From PUPG01 sp964463915 (GTDB lineage Bacteria; Bacteroidota; Bacteroidia; Bacteroidales; UBA7960): DNA of 64,000 nucleotides. The translations under genes were made by a program, and so were the position numbers. Where the stretch lies: contig CAYXEH010000007.1 in assembly GCA_964463915.1 (NCBI GenBank), forward strand, positions 11,604-75,603, in the 5' to 3' direction. The notes below the pieces were generated by a model. That model did no database searches. It was not told the origin of the DNA and saw only the letters and a list, made by a program, of their open reading frames with translations. Below, piece by piece: positions 41,819-50,663 of this stretch (position 1 is the first letter of the stretch; every line of letters starts with the position of its first letter).

Positions 41819-44113
41819 ATGGCTGATTTTCTTAAAGATCTGAATGAGCCGCAACAACAGGCTGTAAAAACCACAAAGGGACCGGTAATGGTCATTGCAG
41901 GGGCCGGCAGCGGAAAGACCAGGGTACTCACCTACCGGATAGCCTGGCTACTGAATCAGGGCGTCCCCCCATTCAACATTCTGGCCCTTACCTTTACCAA
42001 TAAAGCCTCCCGTGAAATGCGCGAGCGGATTGCATCACTGATTGATCCGGCCAGGGCCAAGGGACTGTGGATGGGAACCTTCCACAGTATATTTGCACGC
42101 ATTCTCCGGGCAGAAGCAAGCAAACTCGACTACCCGGCCCATTTTACCATCTATGATACGGCCGATTCAAAGCGGGTGATTAAGGGAATTGTGAAGGAAC
42201 AAAACCTGGATGACAAAACCTATGCGACCGGATATGTACTCAACCGGATCTCCAATGCAAAAAACAACCTGATCTCCGCGGCCGATTACAACGAGGATCC
42301 GGAAATTCAATCCCATGATCTCCAGTCAAGAAAACCCAAACTCGGCCTCATCTACAGCCTCTATCAGCAAAAACTGCACAGGGCTTCGGCCATGGACTTC
42401 GACGATCTTCTGTTCAACACCAATGTATTGCTGCGCGATTTCCCCGATGTATTATATAAGTATCAGCAGCGCTTCGATTACATTCTGGTGGATGAGTACC
42501 AGGACACCAACTTCAGCCAGTACCTGATCGTTAAAAAGCTGGCTGCCAACAACGAGAATCTTTGTGTAGTGGGTGACGATGCCCAAAGCATCTATGCATT
42601 CAGGGGTGCCAACATCCAGAATATCCTCAACTTCAAAAGCGATTACCCCGACCACAAAGTTTTTAAACTGGAGCAGAATTACCGGTCGGCCCATCACATT
42701 GTATCTGCAGCCAACAGCCTGATCCTCCACAACAGAAACCAGATCCACAAAACCGTCTGGACCAGTAACGGGCCCGGTGAGAAAATCCAGGTAATGAAAA
42801 CCACCAACGAGGGCGAGGAGGCATCCTGGGTTTCAGGCCGTATCTTCGAACTGTTGCAACAAAACCAGCTTCCCTATAGTTCATTTGCCGTACTTTACCG
42901 CACCAATGCCCAGTCCAGGGCAATGGAAGAGGCAATGCGGAGATTGAATATCCCTTACCGCATTTTCGGCAGCGTGTCTTTCTACCAGCGCCGGGAGGTC
43001 AAGGACGTACTGTCCTACTTCAGGCTCATTATCAACCCAAAGGATGAAGATGCTTTTTTGCGGATCGTCAATTTTCCAGCCCGGGGGATCGGTGCAACCA
43101 CTGTCGACAAGCTGGTGGCCGCGGCGGGTGATAAGGGTAAATCACTCTGGGAAATAGCCCAGGATCCATCCGGTCACGGCGTAGCGATCAATTCAGGCAT
43201 CACAAGGAAACTGGCTGAATTTGTCACCATGATCAAGAGCTTTTCTGCCAGGTTATATAAACTGACTGCTTTTGAGATGGGAGAGCTGGTGATCAACAAA
43301 TCGGGAATTCGTAAGTTTTATTTTGAGGATGAATCTCCCGAAAGCATCAACCGCCGGGAAAACATCGAAGAATTGCTGAGCGGATTGCAGGACTTTGTAA
43401 GCAGTCCGGAGGAAGGTGAAACAGAAGTTCCTTTGCGAACGCTTGATGAATTCATGCAGGACATTGCCCTGCTGACCGATGCCGACACCAAACAGGAAAA
43501 GGATGACGACAACAACAAGGTATCGCTGATGACCATTCATGCCGCGAAAGGATTGGAATTTCCCTATGTATTCATCACCGGAGTGGAAGAAAACCTCTTC
43601 CCCTCACAACTGTCGATCAACAGCCAGTCCGAGCTGGAAGAAGAAAGACGTTTGTTTTACGTGGCACTCACCAGGGCCATGCAACAGGCCACCGTGACCT
43701 ATGCCGAAACACGCTTCCGGTATGGCAATTTCAACTTTTGTGAGCCCAGCCGCTTCATTGACGAACTGGATCCGGAATACATTGACCACTTAACGACGAG
43801 GTTGCCCGGTAAAAGAAAACCGGTAACGGGCGAGAGTTTTGCAGAAAGCAGAAAGAATTTCAGAAAATTAAACGAGGCAGCAAGCACAACATCAGGCAAG
43901 CCGGCCGCGGCAGAAGAAGACAGCAGTGGGTTTGCCATTCTGGATCCCGGAGTTTTAAAACCGGGGATGGAAATCAAACACCAGCGCTTCGGTCTGGGTA
44001 AGGTTGTGGCCATTGAAGGCGGCCAGCAAAACGCAAAGGCCACAGTTACCTTTGCCGGAACCGGCACCAAACAGCTGCTGCTGAAGTTTGCAAGACTGAA
44101 AATCATGGGCTGA
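41819..44113 (+). CDS. UvrD/PcrA-type DNA helicase
   Basis: The 764-residue superfamily 1A helicase moves 3' to 5' on DNA in repair and replication restart. Visible motifs are Walker A GAGSGKT (28-34), TFTNKASREMRERI, DEYQDTN (motif II), GDDAQSIYAFRGA (motif III), LEQNYRS (IV), TIHAAKGLEF (V) and VALTRAM (VI). The C-terminal part has a PcrA-like HQRFGLGKVVAIEGG domain. Whether it is the uvrD or pcrA orthologue is not settled. It is monocistronic with its own promoter box. Confidence 0.96.
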   Translation: MADFLKDLNEPQQQAVKTTKGPVMVIAGAGSGKTRVLTYRIAWLLNQGVPPFNILALTFTNKASREMRERIASLIDPARAKGLWMGTFHSIFARILRAEASKLDYPAHFTIYDTADSKRVIKGIVKEQNLDDKTYATGYVLNRISNAKNNLISAADYNEDPEIQSHDLQSRKPKLGLIYSLYQQKLHRASAMDFDDLLFNTNVLLRDFPDVLYKYQQRFDYILVDEYQDTNFSQYLIVKKLAANNENLCVVGDDAQSIYAFRGANIQNILNFKSDYPDHKVFKLEQNYRSAHHIVSAANSLILHNRNQIHKTVWTSNGPGEKIQVMKTTNEGEEASWVSGRIFELLQQNQLPYSSFAVLYRTNAQSRAMEEAMRRLNIPYRIFGSVSFYQRREVKDVLSYFRLIINPKDEDAFLRIVNFPARGIGATTVDKLVAAAGDKGKSLWEIAQDPSGHGVAINSGITRKLAEFVTMIKSFSARLYKLTAFEMGELVINKSGIRKFYFEDESPESINRRENIEELLSGLQDFVSSPEEGETEVPLRTLDEFMQDIALLTDADTKQEKDDDNNKVSLMTIHAAKGLEFPYVFITGVEENLFPSQLSINSQSELEEERRLFYVALTRAMQQATVTYAETRFRYGNFNFCEPSRFIDELDPEYIDHLTTRLPGKRKPVTGESFAESRKNFRKLNEAASTTSGKPAAAEEDSSGFAILDPGVLKPGMEIKHQRFGLGKVVAIEGGQQNAKATVTFAGTGTKQLLLKFARLKIMG

Positions 44114-44137
44114 GCTCCCTTTCTGAATTTTATTCAC

Positions 44138-44145
44138 TACCTTTG
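44138..44145 (+). promoter_or_regulatory. Minus-7 box upstream of DUF4290
   Basis: TACCTTTG followed by CAACA is a consensus match, 110 bp before the DUF4290 start. Confidence 0.5.
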
Positions 44146-44254
44146 CAACACATCAACAAAACCAACCGGAACCATTGCCTTGTTTCTCCTTATATTATAC
44201 CACAAAATAATCCGGTAAAGAGAACTTTCTTTAGATAACCCTACAACCAATCGT

Positions 44255-44887
44255 ATGGAATATAACACCGACCGTTCAAAAATGAATATTTCCGAATATG
44301 GCCGGAATATTCAGAAGATGATTGAATATATCATCAGTGTAGAAGACCGGGAAAAACGCAATAAGCTGGCAAGGGCCACAATTAATGTGATGGGGCAACT
44401 GAACCCCCATTTGCGTGATGTGAATGATTTCAAGCATAAACTTTGGGATCACTTGTTTATCATGTCTGACTTTCGTCTGGATGTAGACTCCCCCTACCCG
44501 ATCCCTTCCAGGGAAATCCTTACCCGCAAACCCGAACCGCTTGAATATGCATCCAACAATGTAACATTTAAACATTATGGCAGGCACATTGAGAGGATCA
44601 TTGAAAAAGCCTGCGAAATGGAGGAGGGAGAAGTCAAAGATACCCTTGTCAAACTTATCGCCAACCACCTGAAAAAATCCTACCTTACCTGGAGCCGTGA
44701 TTCGGTGACGGATGAAGAGATTGCCGAACACCTGAGCATACTCTCCAACGGAAGGCTGAAACTGCAGGAAAACATCAGACTTACTGAACCCACCGAAATC
44801 CTGGCTCCAAAAGGAAAAAAGAAAAAGTTCCAGGGCAACAGGGGCGGAGGAAACAGGAATTACAACAAAGGACGAAAAAACCAATAA
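44255..44887 (+). CDS. DUF4290 family protein
   Basis: The 210-residue protein starts MEYNTDRSKMNISEYGRNIQ, the pattern of DUF4290, a Bacteroidota-restricted family of unknown function. The body is helical and charged, without signal peptide. The C-terminus is basic and glycine rich (KGKKKKF, RGGGNRNYNKGRK), suggesting RNA or nucleic-acid contact; that is inference. It is 143 bp upstream of murA. Three 21-bp repeats start at the stop codon. Confidence 0.88.
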   Translation: MEYNTDRSKMNISEYGRNIQKMIEYIISVEDREKRNKLARATINVMGQLNPHLRDVNDFKHKLWDHLFIMSDFRLDVDSPYPIPSREILTRKPEPLEYASNNVTFKHYGRHIERIIEKACEMEEGEVKDTLVKLIANHLKKSYLTWSRDSVTDEEIAEHLSILSNGRLKLQENIRLTEPTEILAPKGKKKKFQGNRGGGNRNYNKGRKNQ

Positions 44888-44946
44888 TGGATTTCCAATC
44901 CACGACAATGGGTTTCCACGCTTCGATAATGGGTTTCCAATCCCCG
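44884..44946. repeat. Three tandem 21-bp repeats
   Basis: Units at 44884-44904, 44905-44925 and 44926-44946 share AATGG(G/A)TTTCCA and end in CG. The first unit contains the DUF4290 stop codon. The array lies in the leader region of murA. Confidence 0.8.
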
Positions 44947-45030
44947 TTTTAACTTTTTTTTGTATTATTGATCGCCGGGACACCGGGTTCCGGATTCTTT
45001 TCTTTTTTGAACCAGTAAATTCATTGTACG

Positions 45031-46335
45031 ATGGGGTCTTTTGAAATTCATGGCGGAAAACAGCTAAAGGGCGAGATCATCCCCCAGGGAGCCAAGAATG
45101 AAGCACTTCAGATTATCTGCGCCACACTGCTTACGGGCGAAGAGGTTGTAATTAAAAACATCCCCCGGATTAGTGATGTGCTTAAACTTATTGATTTATT
45201 ATCGGACTTTGGGGTCCGGGTAAAACAGTTGACGGACCACGACTATTCATTCTGTGCCGCTGAGGTGGACATGGATTTACTGGACAGTAAAGATTTCCGC
45301 AATAAAGTGTCCCAGCTTCGGGGATCAGTCATGATCGTAGGCCCCATGCTGGCCAGATTCAAGCATGCAGCAATCCCCAAACCAGGTGGAGACAAGATCG
45401 GACGGAGGCGTCTCGACACCCATTTTCTGGGGCTGCAAAAACTGGGAGCCGAATTCTCCTATGACCATCAAAACCAATTCTATCGCATCCACGGAGAAGG
45501 CCTGAAGGGGTGCCACATATTGCTCGATGAAGCCTCAGTTACCGGAACGGCAAACATTGTCATGGCTGCCTCCCTGGCAAAAGGAACTACAGTCTTATAC
45601 AATGCAGCATGCGAGCCCTACCTGCAGCAACTCTGCAAAATGCTTAACTGCATGGGTGCCAGGATATCCGGCGTAGGATCCAACCTTTTAACCATTGAAG
45701 GGGTGGAATCGCTCGGGGGCTGCACCCACCGGATGCTCCCTGACATGATTGAGATCGGCAGCTTCATTGCCATGGCAGCCATGACACGATCTGAATTTAC
45801 CATCAAAGGGGTACAGTATGAACAACTGGGAATGATTCCCGGGGTATTCCGCAAACTCGGGGTTCAGTTGGAGCGACGCGGCGATGATCTGTTTATCCCC
45901 TCCATGGACGGTTACGAAGTAGACACTTATATTGACGGAAGCATACTGACCATCAGCGATGCTCCCTGGCCGGGCTTTTCGCCCGACCTGATCAGCGTGG
46001 TGCTGGTATTGGCCACACAGGCACGCGGAAGCGTGCTGGTTCACCAGAAAATGTTTGAAAGCCGGCTTTTCTTTGTAGACAAGCTCATTGACATGGGCGC
46101 GCAGATCATTTTGTGTGACCCGCACCGTGCTACCGTAATCGGACTGGACAGGAAATACCCGCTGAAACCCCTGGAAATGATCTCCCCCGACATACGGGCA
46201 GGCGTTGCGCTGCTGATTGCGGCACTGAGTGCTGAAGGGAAAAGCATCATCCACAACATTGAACAGATCGACAGGGGCTATCAGTTCCTGGATACCCGCT
46301 TAAAACAGTTGGGAGCAGATATTCGCAGGATTTAG
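45031..46335 (+). CDS. murA: MurA, UDP-GlcNAc enolpyruvyl transferase with Asp for Cys
   Basis: The 434-residue enzyme transfers enolpyruvate from PEP to UDP-GlcNAc, the first committed step of peptidoglycan synthesis. It keeps the conserved Lys of GAKNEAL (Lys22). In the active-site loop PGGDKIGRRRLDTH residue 121 is Asp where E. coli MurA has Cys115, the residue alkylated by fosfomycin. Asp at this position is known to be active and fosfomycin-resistant in Mycobacterium and Chlamydia. Length and other motifs are normal. It is followed by grpE after 89 bp. Confidence 0.96.
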   Translation: MGSFEIHGGKQLKGEIIPQGAKNEALQIICATLLTGEEVVIKNIPRISDVLKLIDLLSDFGVRVKQLTDHDYSFCAAEVDMDLLDSKDFRNKVSQLRGSVMIVGPMLARFKHAAIPKPGGDKIGRRRLDTHFLGLQKLGAEFSYDHQNQFYRIHGEGLKGCHILLDEASVTGTANIVMAASLAKGTTVLYNAACEPYLQQLCKMLNCMGARISGVGSNLLTIEGVESLGGCTHRMLPDMIEIGSFIAMAAMTRSEFTIKGVQYEQLGMIPGVFRKLGVQLERRGDDLFIPSMDGYEVDTYIDGSILTISDAPWPGFSPDLISVVLVLATQARGSVLVHQKMFESRLFFVDKLIDMGAQIILCDPHRATVIGLDRKYPLKPLEMISPDIRAGVALLIAALSAEGKSIIHNIEQIDRGYQFLDTRLKQLGADIRRI

Positions 46336-46424
46336 CCTGACAAAATGACTTCTCAGGATTTTATGGCAAAGCTTTTGATAGGCTTTGTGGCAGTTCATAT
46401 AATTTAAAAAAGCCGTTTTCGGAA

Positions 46425-47066
46425 ATGAAAAAAGACAATATACAAGGACAAGAGGATAAAGAAGCACAAAAAGACACAGAGCAACCCACAGGTAAGGATG
46501 CAGAATCAACCAATGAAGAAGCCGGTGCCATGGCAGAGGAGCAGATAAAAGAAGAAGAGGAGGCTGCAGAAGATTCCGGACAGGATGATGAATCAGACAA
46601 AATTGCAGCATACGAAAAACAACTCCTTGATCAGAAGGACAAACTGGCTGATGCCAATGAAAAGTTTCTGCGGCTTTTCTCTGAATTTGACAATTATCGG
46701 AAAAGGGTAAACAAAGAACGGATAGAATTTGCCAAAACGGCAGCTGAAGAAATTATTGCCGCCCTTTTACCCATCCTGGACGATTTGGAAAGAGCCAGCC
46801 AGAATGCAATTGAGCAGGCTGAAAAAGATGCAGAACAGGAGGGCATTGTTTTAATCTACAATAAATTTAAAACCATCCTCAGGCAAAAGGGCGTGGAAGA
46901 GATTTCCGCCAGTGGTGCTGATTTTGACACTGACTACCATGAGGCCATCACCCATGTGCCGGCTGAAAACAAAAAGCAAAAAGGCAAAGTAGTTGAAGAA
47001 GTGCAGAAAGGGTATTTGTTAAACGGAAAAGTAATTCGTCACGCAAGGGTCGTGGTAGCCAACTAA
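46425..47066 (+). CDS. grpE: GrpE, nucleotide exchange factor of DnaK
   Basis: The 213-residue protein has a long acidic N-terminal tail (about 1-65), a coiled-coil helix with LRLFSEFDNYRKRVNKER, and a beta-domain ending DTDYHEAITHVPAENKKQKG and VIRHARVVV. It releases ADP from DnaK. It is 10 bp upstream of dnaJ; dnaK is not in this window. Confidence 0.96.
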   Translation: MKKDNIQGQEDKEAQKDTEQPTGKDAESTNEEAGAMAEEQIKEEEEAAEDSGQDDESDKIAAYEKQLLDQKDKLADANEKFLRLFSEFDNYRKRVNKERIEFAKTAAEEIIAALLPILDDLERASQNAIEQAEKDAEQEGIVLIYNKFKTILRQKGVEEISASGADFDTDYHEAITHVPAENKKQKGKVVEEVQKGYLLNGKVIRHARVVVAN

Positions 47067-47076
47067 GGATTCAATC

Positions 47077-48243
47077 ATGTCAAAAAGAGACTATTACGAA
47101 ATATTAGGAATCTCACGCGACGCCTCACCGGAAGAGATCAAAAAGGCTTACCGGAAAATGGCGTTAAAATATCATCCGGACAAGAACCCGGATGACGAAA
47201 CGGCCGAGGCCAAGTTTAAAGAAGCCGCCGAGGCATATGAAGTGCTGGGTAACCCGGAGAAAAGATCACGCTATGACCAGTTCGGCCATGCAGGAACAAG
47301 CAATCAGTTCGGCGGTGGCGGATTCGGAGGTGGTATGTCAATGGACGACATATTCAGCCAGTTCGGAGACATCTTTGGCGGCGCATTCGGCGGCGGGTTC
47401 AGTGGATTCGGAAGTACAGGGGCCGGTGGACGCCAGACCGGAAGACGAGCCAATAAAGGTTCGAACCTGAGGCTGAAAGTGAAGCTGACCCTCGAAGACA
47501 TACTGAAAGGAACAGAAAAAAAGATCAAGGTCAATAAATACGTGACCTGTAAGTCATGTAGCGGCACCGGTGCCAAAGACGGCAAATCTTTCAAGACATG
47601 CCCAACCTGTAACGGGGCCGGCAGGGTGACCCGGGTCACCAATACCATTCTCGGACAAATGCAGACCGCATCAGTCTGCCCCAGTTGCAGCGGAGAAGGC
47701 CAGAGTATTGACGAAAAATGCTCCTCCTGCTACGGTAACGGCATTGTCAGGGATGAAGAAGTGATCAGCATCAATATCCCCGCCGGCGTAGAAGAAGGAA
47801 TGCAGTTGTCACTCAACGGCAAAGGAAACGCAGCCCCAAGGGGCGGAATTCCTGGTGACCTCATTGTGCTAATAGAGGAAGTCCCGGACAACAGGCTTGT
47901 CCGCGACGGAATGAACCTGCTGCACGATCATCATATCAGTTTCCCCCAGGCTGCCCTGGGAACAAGTATTGATGTTCCTACACTGGAAGGAAAGGCCAGG
48001 ATTAAAATTGAGCCTGGCACCCAACCCGGAAAAGTATTGCGGTTGAAAGGCAAGGGACTCCCATCCGTAAATTCCTATGGCAGGGGTGACCTCCTTGTCA
48101 ATATTAATATCTGGACACCCCGTAAACTAAGTGCAGAAGAAAAAGAAATCCTGAAGCAACTGGATGAATCCGAGAACTTCAAACCGAAACCCAAAAAGGG
48201 AGATAAAAGCTTTTTCGAACGGATGAAAGATGCGTTCAATTAA
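47077..48243 (+). CDS. dnaJ: DnaJ, Hsp40 co-chaperone
   Basis: The 388-residue protein has a J domain with HPD at 33-35, a glycine/phenylalanine-rich region (about 72-130), four CxxCxGxG zinc motifs (CKSCSGTG, CPTCNGAG, CPSCSGEG, CSSCYGNG) and the C-terminal substrate-binding domain. It stimulates DnaK ATPase. The next gene, an ABC ATPase, starts 9 bp after the stop, so grpE-dnaJ and the exporter may share a transcript. Confidence 0.97.
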   Translation: MSKRDYYEILGISRDASPEEIKKAYRKMALKYHPDKNPDDETAEAKFKEAAEAYEVLGNPEKRSRYDQFGHAGTSNQFGGGGFGGGMSMDDIFSQFGDIFGGAFGGGFSGFGSTGAGGRQTGRRANKGSNLRLKVKLTLEDILKGTEKKIKVNKYVTCKSCSGTGAKDGKSFKTCPTCNGAGRVTRVTNTILGQMQTASVCPSCSGEGQSIDEKCSSCYGNGIVRDEEVISINIPAGVEEGMQLSLNGKGNAAPRGGIPGDLIVLIEEVPDNRLVRDGMNLLHDHHISFPQAALGTSIDVPTLEGKARIKIEPGTQPGKVLRLKGKGLPSVNSYGRGDLLVNINIWTPRKLSAEEKEILKQLDESENFKPKPKKGDKSFFERMKDAFN

Positions 48244-48252
48244 TCAGATCTG

Positions 48253-49224
48253 ATGGGCACACTACTTGAGGCAAATGACATTACGAAGACCTACCGGGAT
48301 CACCGGGCACTTGACCAGGTGAGTGTACATATCCCCCATCAGAGCATCTTCGGACTGCTCGGGCCCAACGGAGCCGGAAAAACCACCCTGATACGCATCA
48401 TTAACCAAATCATCGGCGCGGATCAGGGCAGCATACTTTTTGACAATGAACCACTGAGATCCAAACACGTTTTCCAGATAGGCTATCTGCCGGAAGAAAG
48501 GGGTCTGTACAAAAAGATGGAGGTGGGCGAACAGTCGATTTACCTGGCCAGGCTAAAAGGACTGAAAAGGCTTGAAGCGAGGAAACTGCTCACCGGCTGG
48601 TTCGAAAAATTCGACCTGATGCCCTGGTGGGGAAGAAAGGTGGAAGAACTCTCCAAAGGCATGCAGCAGAAAGTCCAGTTCATCATCACCGTGTTGCATA
48701 AACCGCGCTTACTGATCTTTGATGAACCCTTCAGCGGCTTTGACCCCATCAACATTAATCTGTTAAAGGACGAAATTCTCAGGTTAAGGGAGGAGGGCTC
48801 CACCATTATCTTCTCGACACATAACATGGGTTCGGTGGAAGAACTGTGTGACCATATCGCCCTGATCAACAAGTCGGAACTTGTGCTGGAAGGAAATGTC
48901 AGGGAGGTCCGGAAAAACCACTCCACCAGGCTTTATGAAGCAGAACTGGAAGAAGTCCATACACCTGTTGAGCAATTACTGGATGGCCGGTTCCGGCTGG
49001 TGGAAGCCGAAAAGCATCCTAAATCAATGACCGTCCGGATCAGGATAAACAAAGAGGCCACGCCCAATGAGCTGTTGCAATCCCTGTTGACTTGCGGGCA
49101 ACTCACCTCTTTCAGGGAACTGACACCGACCATGAACGATATTTTCATTAAACAAGTCACCGGCGAATACCCGAGCGGGAACAAATATCTCTCAGATTCT
49201 TTTTTTCAGGCCGGGCAGCAGTAA
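48253..49224 (+). CDS. ABC-2 type transporter, ATP-binding protein
   Basis: The 323-residue ATPase has Walker A GPNGAGKT (37-44), the signature LSKGMQQKVQ, Walker B LLIFDEPFSGFDP and the H-loop STHNMG. A C-terminal extension of about 100 residues resembles the DUF4162-type tail of NatA-like ATPases. It is 12 bp before the permease gene; together they form a two-component exporter of NatAB type. The substrate (sodium, drug or lipid) is not determined. Confidence 0.92.
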   Translation: MGTLLEANDITKTYRDHRALDQVSVHIPHQSIFGLLGPNGAGKTTLIRIINQIIGADQGSILFDNEPLRSKHVFQIGYLPEERGLYKKMEVGEQSIYLARLKGLKRLEARKLLTGWFEKFDLMPWWGRKVEELSKGMQQKVQFIITVLHKPRLLIFDEPFSGFDPININLLKDEILRLREEGSTIIFSTHNMGSVEELCDHIALINKSELVLEGNVREVRKNHSTRLYEAELEEVHTPVEQLLDGRFRLVEAEKHPKSMTVRIRINKEATPNELLQSLLTCGQLTSFRELTPTMNDIFIKQVTGEYPSGNKYLSDSFFQAGQQ

Positions 49225-49236
49225 AAAACAGCCACA

Positions 49237-50574
49237 ATGAGTAAAACCGCAACCATCATCCGGCGTGAATTCCTCAGCAGGGTCAGAAAAAAGTCCTTCG
49301 TGATCATGACTATCCTGGGGCCCCTGCTCATGGCAGCCATTGTCATTGTGCCGGTGTTGGTGGCCCAGCTATCTGAAAATGAGTACGCTGTCGCCATTGT
49401 GGACGACAGCGGTCTTTTCGCACAGGATTTCCAGGACAGGGACAACGTCTATTTTACTCCCCTTGATACGGATATTGACAAGGCGGTCGAACGGATGCAC
49501 GACGGACGTTTTGATGCAGTACTGCATATTCCTGAAGTCGCTTTCCAGGCCCCGTCAAGCCTCCGGCTGTTTTCTGAAAAGTCGGTGAATTTCAACGCCA
49601 AGCTTTTAATAGAAAATATATTGAAACTTGAGTTTGAAAGCATGAAGCTAAGTTCCGCAGGCATAGATGAAGAGGTGCTGCGTTCCATCGAGTCCCCGGT
49701 CAACATCCAGGCCATTCGTATCTCAGACGATGGAGAACAAATGACCGACTACCCGGAGATAAGCATGGGGCTGGGCTTTGTGAGCGGCTTCCTGATCTAT
49801 ATCTTTATATTCCTTTTCGGATCACAGGTGCTTCGGGGCGTGCTGGAAGAGAAAACAAGCCGCATCGTGGAGATCATCGTTTCTTCGGTAAAACCTTTTC
49901 AACTGATGATGGGAAAGATTATCGGGGTCGGACTGGTCGGGCTGACACAGTTTCTGATATGGGTATTTCTGACCCTGGCTATCGTGGGGGGATTCCAGGC
50001 TGCCGCACCCGAGATGTTCAAATTTACCCCGGATGAAGAGGTATTCGTTACCGGCGGGCAGGTACTCAACCAGGATGAACTGCAGATCCAGAAGGAAACC
50101 ATACAGCAACATGATACACTGGCAGGAGAACTCCTGGAAGGACTATCCTCCATTAATATCCCGGTGATGGTGCTTTCTTTTATATTCTTCTTCCTGGGCG
50201 GTTACCTGTTGTATGCCGCGCTCTTTGCAGCCATTGGATCGGCTGTGGATAATGAAGCGGATACCCAGCAGTTTATGCTGCCGGTCACCATCCCCCTTTT
50301 ACTTGCGCTGATCATGACACAGATGGTCATTTCCAACCCGGAAGGCCCGCTGGCATTTTGGCTGTCAATAATCCCTTTTACTTCGCCCGTAATCATGATG
50401 GCCCGTATTCCATTCGGGGTGTCTTATACGGAGCTGGCCCTCTCAGCCGCACTGCTGATCGCAGGTTTTATGTTCACCACCTGGTTTGCTGCCAAAATAT
50501 ACCGGACAGGGATACTGATGTACGGCAAAAAAGTGGATTACAAAGAATTGTGGAAATGGATACGGCATTCATAA
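49237..50574 (+). CDS. ABC-2 type transporter, permease (NatB-like)
   Basis: The 445-residue membrane protein starts with a cytoplasmic RREFLSRVRKKSF segment, one membrane helix, a large extracytoplasmic domain (about 50-170), and then five helices. The pattern EEKTSRIVEIIVSSVKPFQLMMGKI is typical of the ABC2_membrane_3/NatB group. It partners with the preceding ATPase. Confidence 0.9.
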   Translation: MSKTATIIRREFLSRVRKKSFVIMTILGPLLMAAIVIVPVLVAQLSENEYAVAIVDDSGLFAQDFQDRDNVYFTPLDTDIDKAVERMHDGRFDAVLHIPEVAFQAPSSLRLFSEKSVNFNAKLLIENILKLEFESMKLSSAGIDEEVLRSIESPVNIQAIRISDDGEQMTDYPEISMGLGFVSGFLIYIFIFLFGSQVLRGVLEEKTSRIVEIIVSSVKPFQLMMGKIIGVGLVGLTQFLIWVFLTLAIVGGFQAAAPEMFKFTPDEEVFVTGGQVLNQDELQIQKETIQQHDTLAGELLEGLSSINIPVMVLSFIFFFLGGYLLYAALFAAIGSAVDNEADTQQFMLPVTIPLLLALIMTQMVISNPEGPLAFWLSIIPFTSPVIMMARIPFGVSYTELALSAALLIAGFMFTTWFAAKIYRTGILMYGKKVDYKELWKWIRHS

Positions 50575-50638
50575 CTACTCCCAATCGGCAATGACCCTGT
50601 CAGAATACAGGAAAAATCGCTGGAACCTCCTTTTCTGT

Positions 50639-50646
50639 TATCTTTG
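50639..50646 (+). promoter_or_regulatory. Minus-7 box upstream of the NtrC-like regulator
   Basis: TATCTTTG lies 17 bp before the ATG, implying a very short leader. No spaced TTG is visible. Confidence 0.5.
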
Positions 50647-50663
50647 AATAAAAAACACCACAC

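Noticed and set aside
46336..46424. Possible terminator after murA (CAAAGC/GCTTTG)
   Set aside because: The stem is short and has no T tract, so I do not call it.
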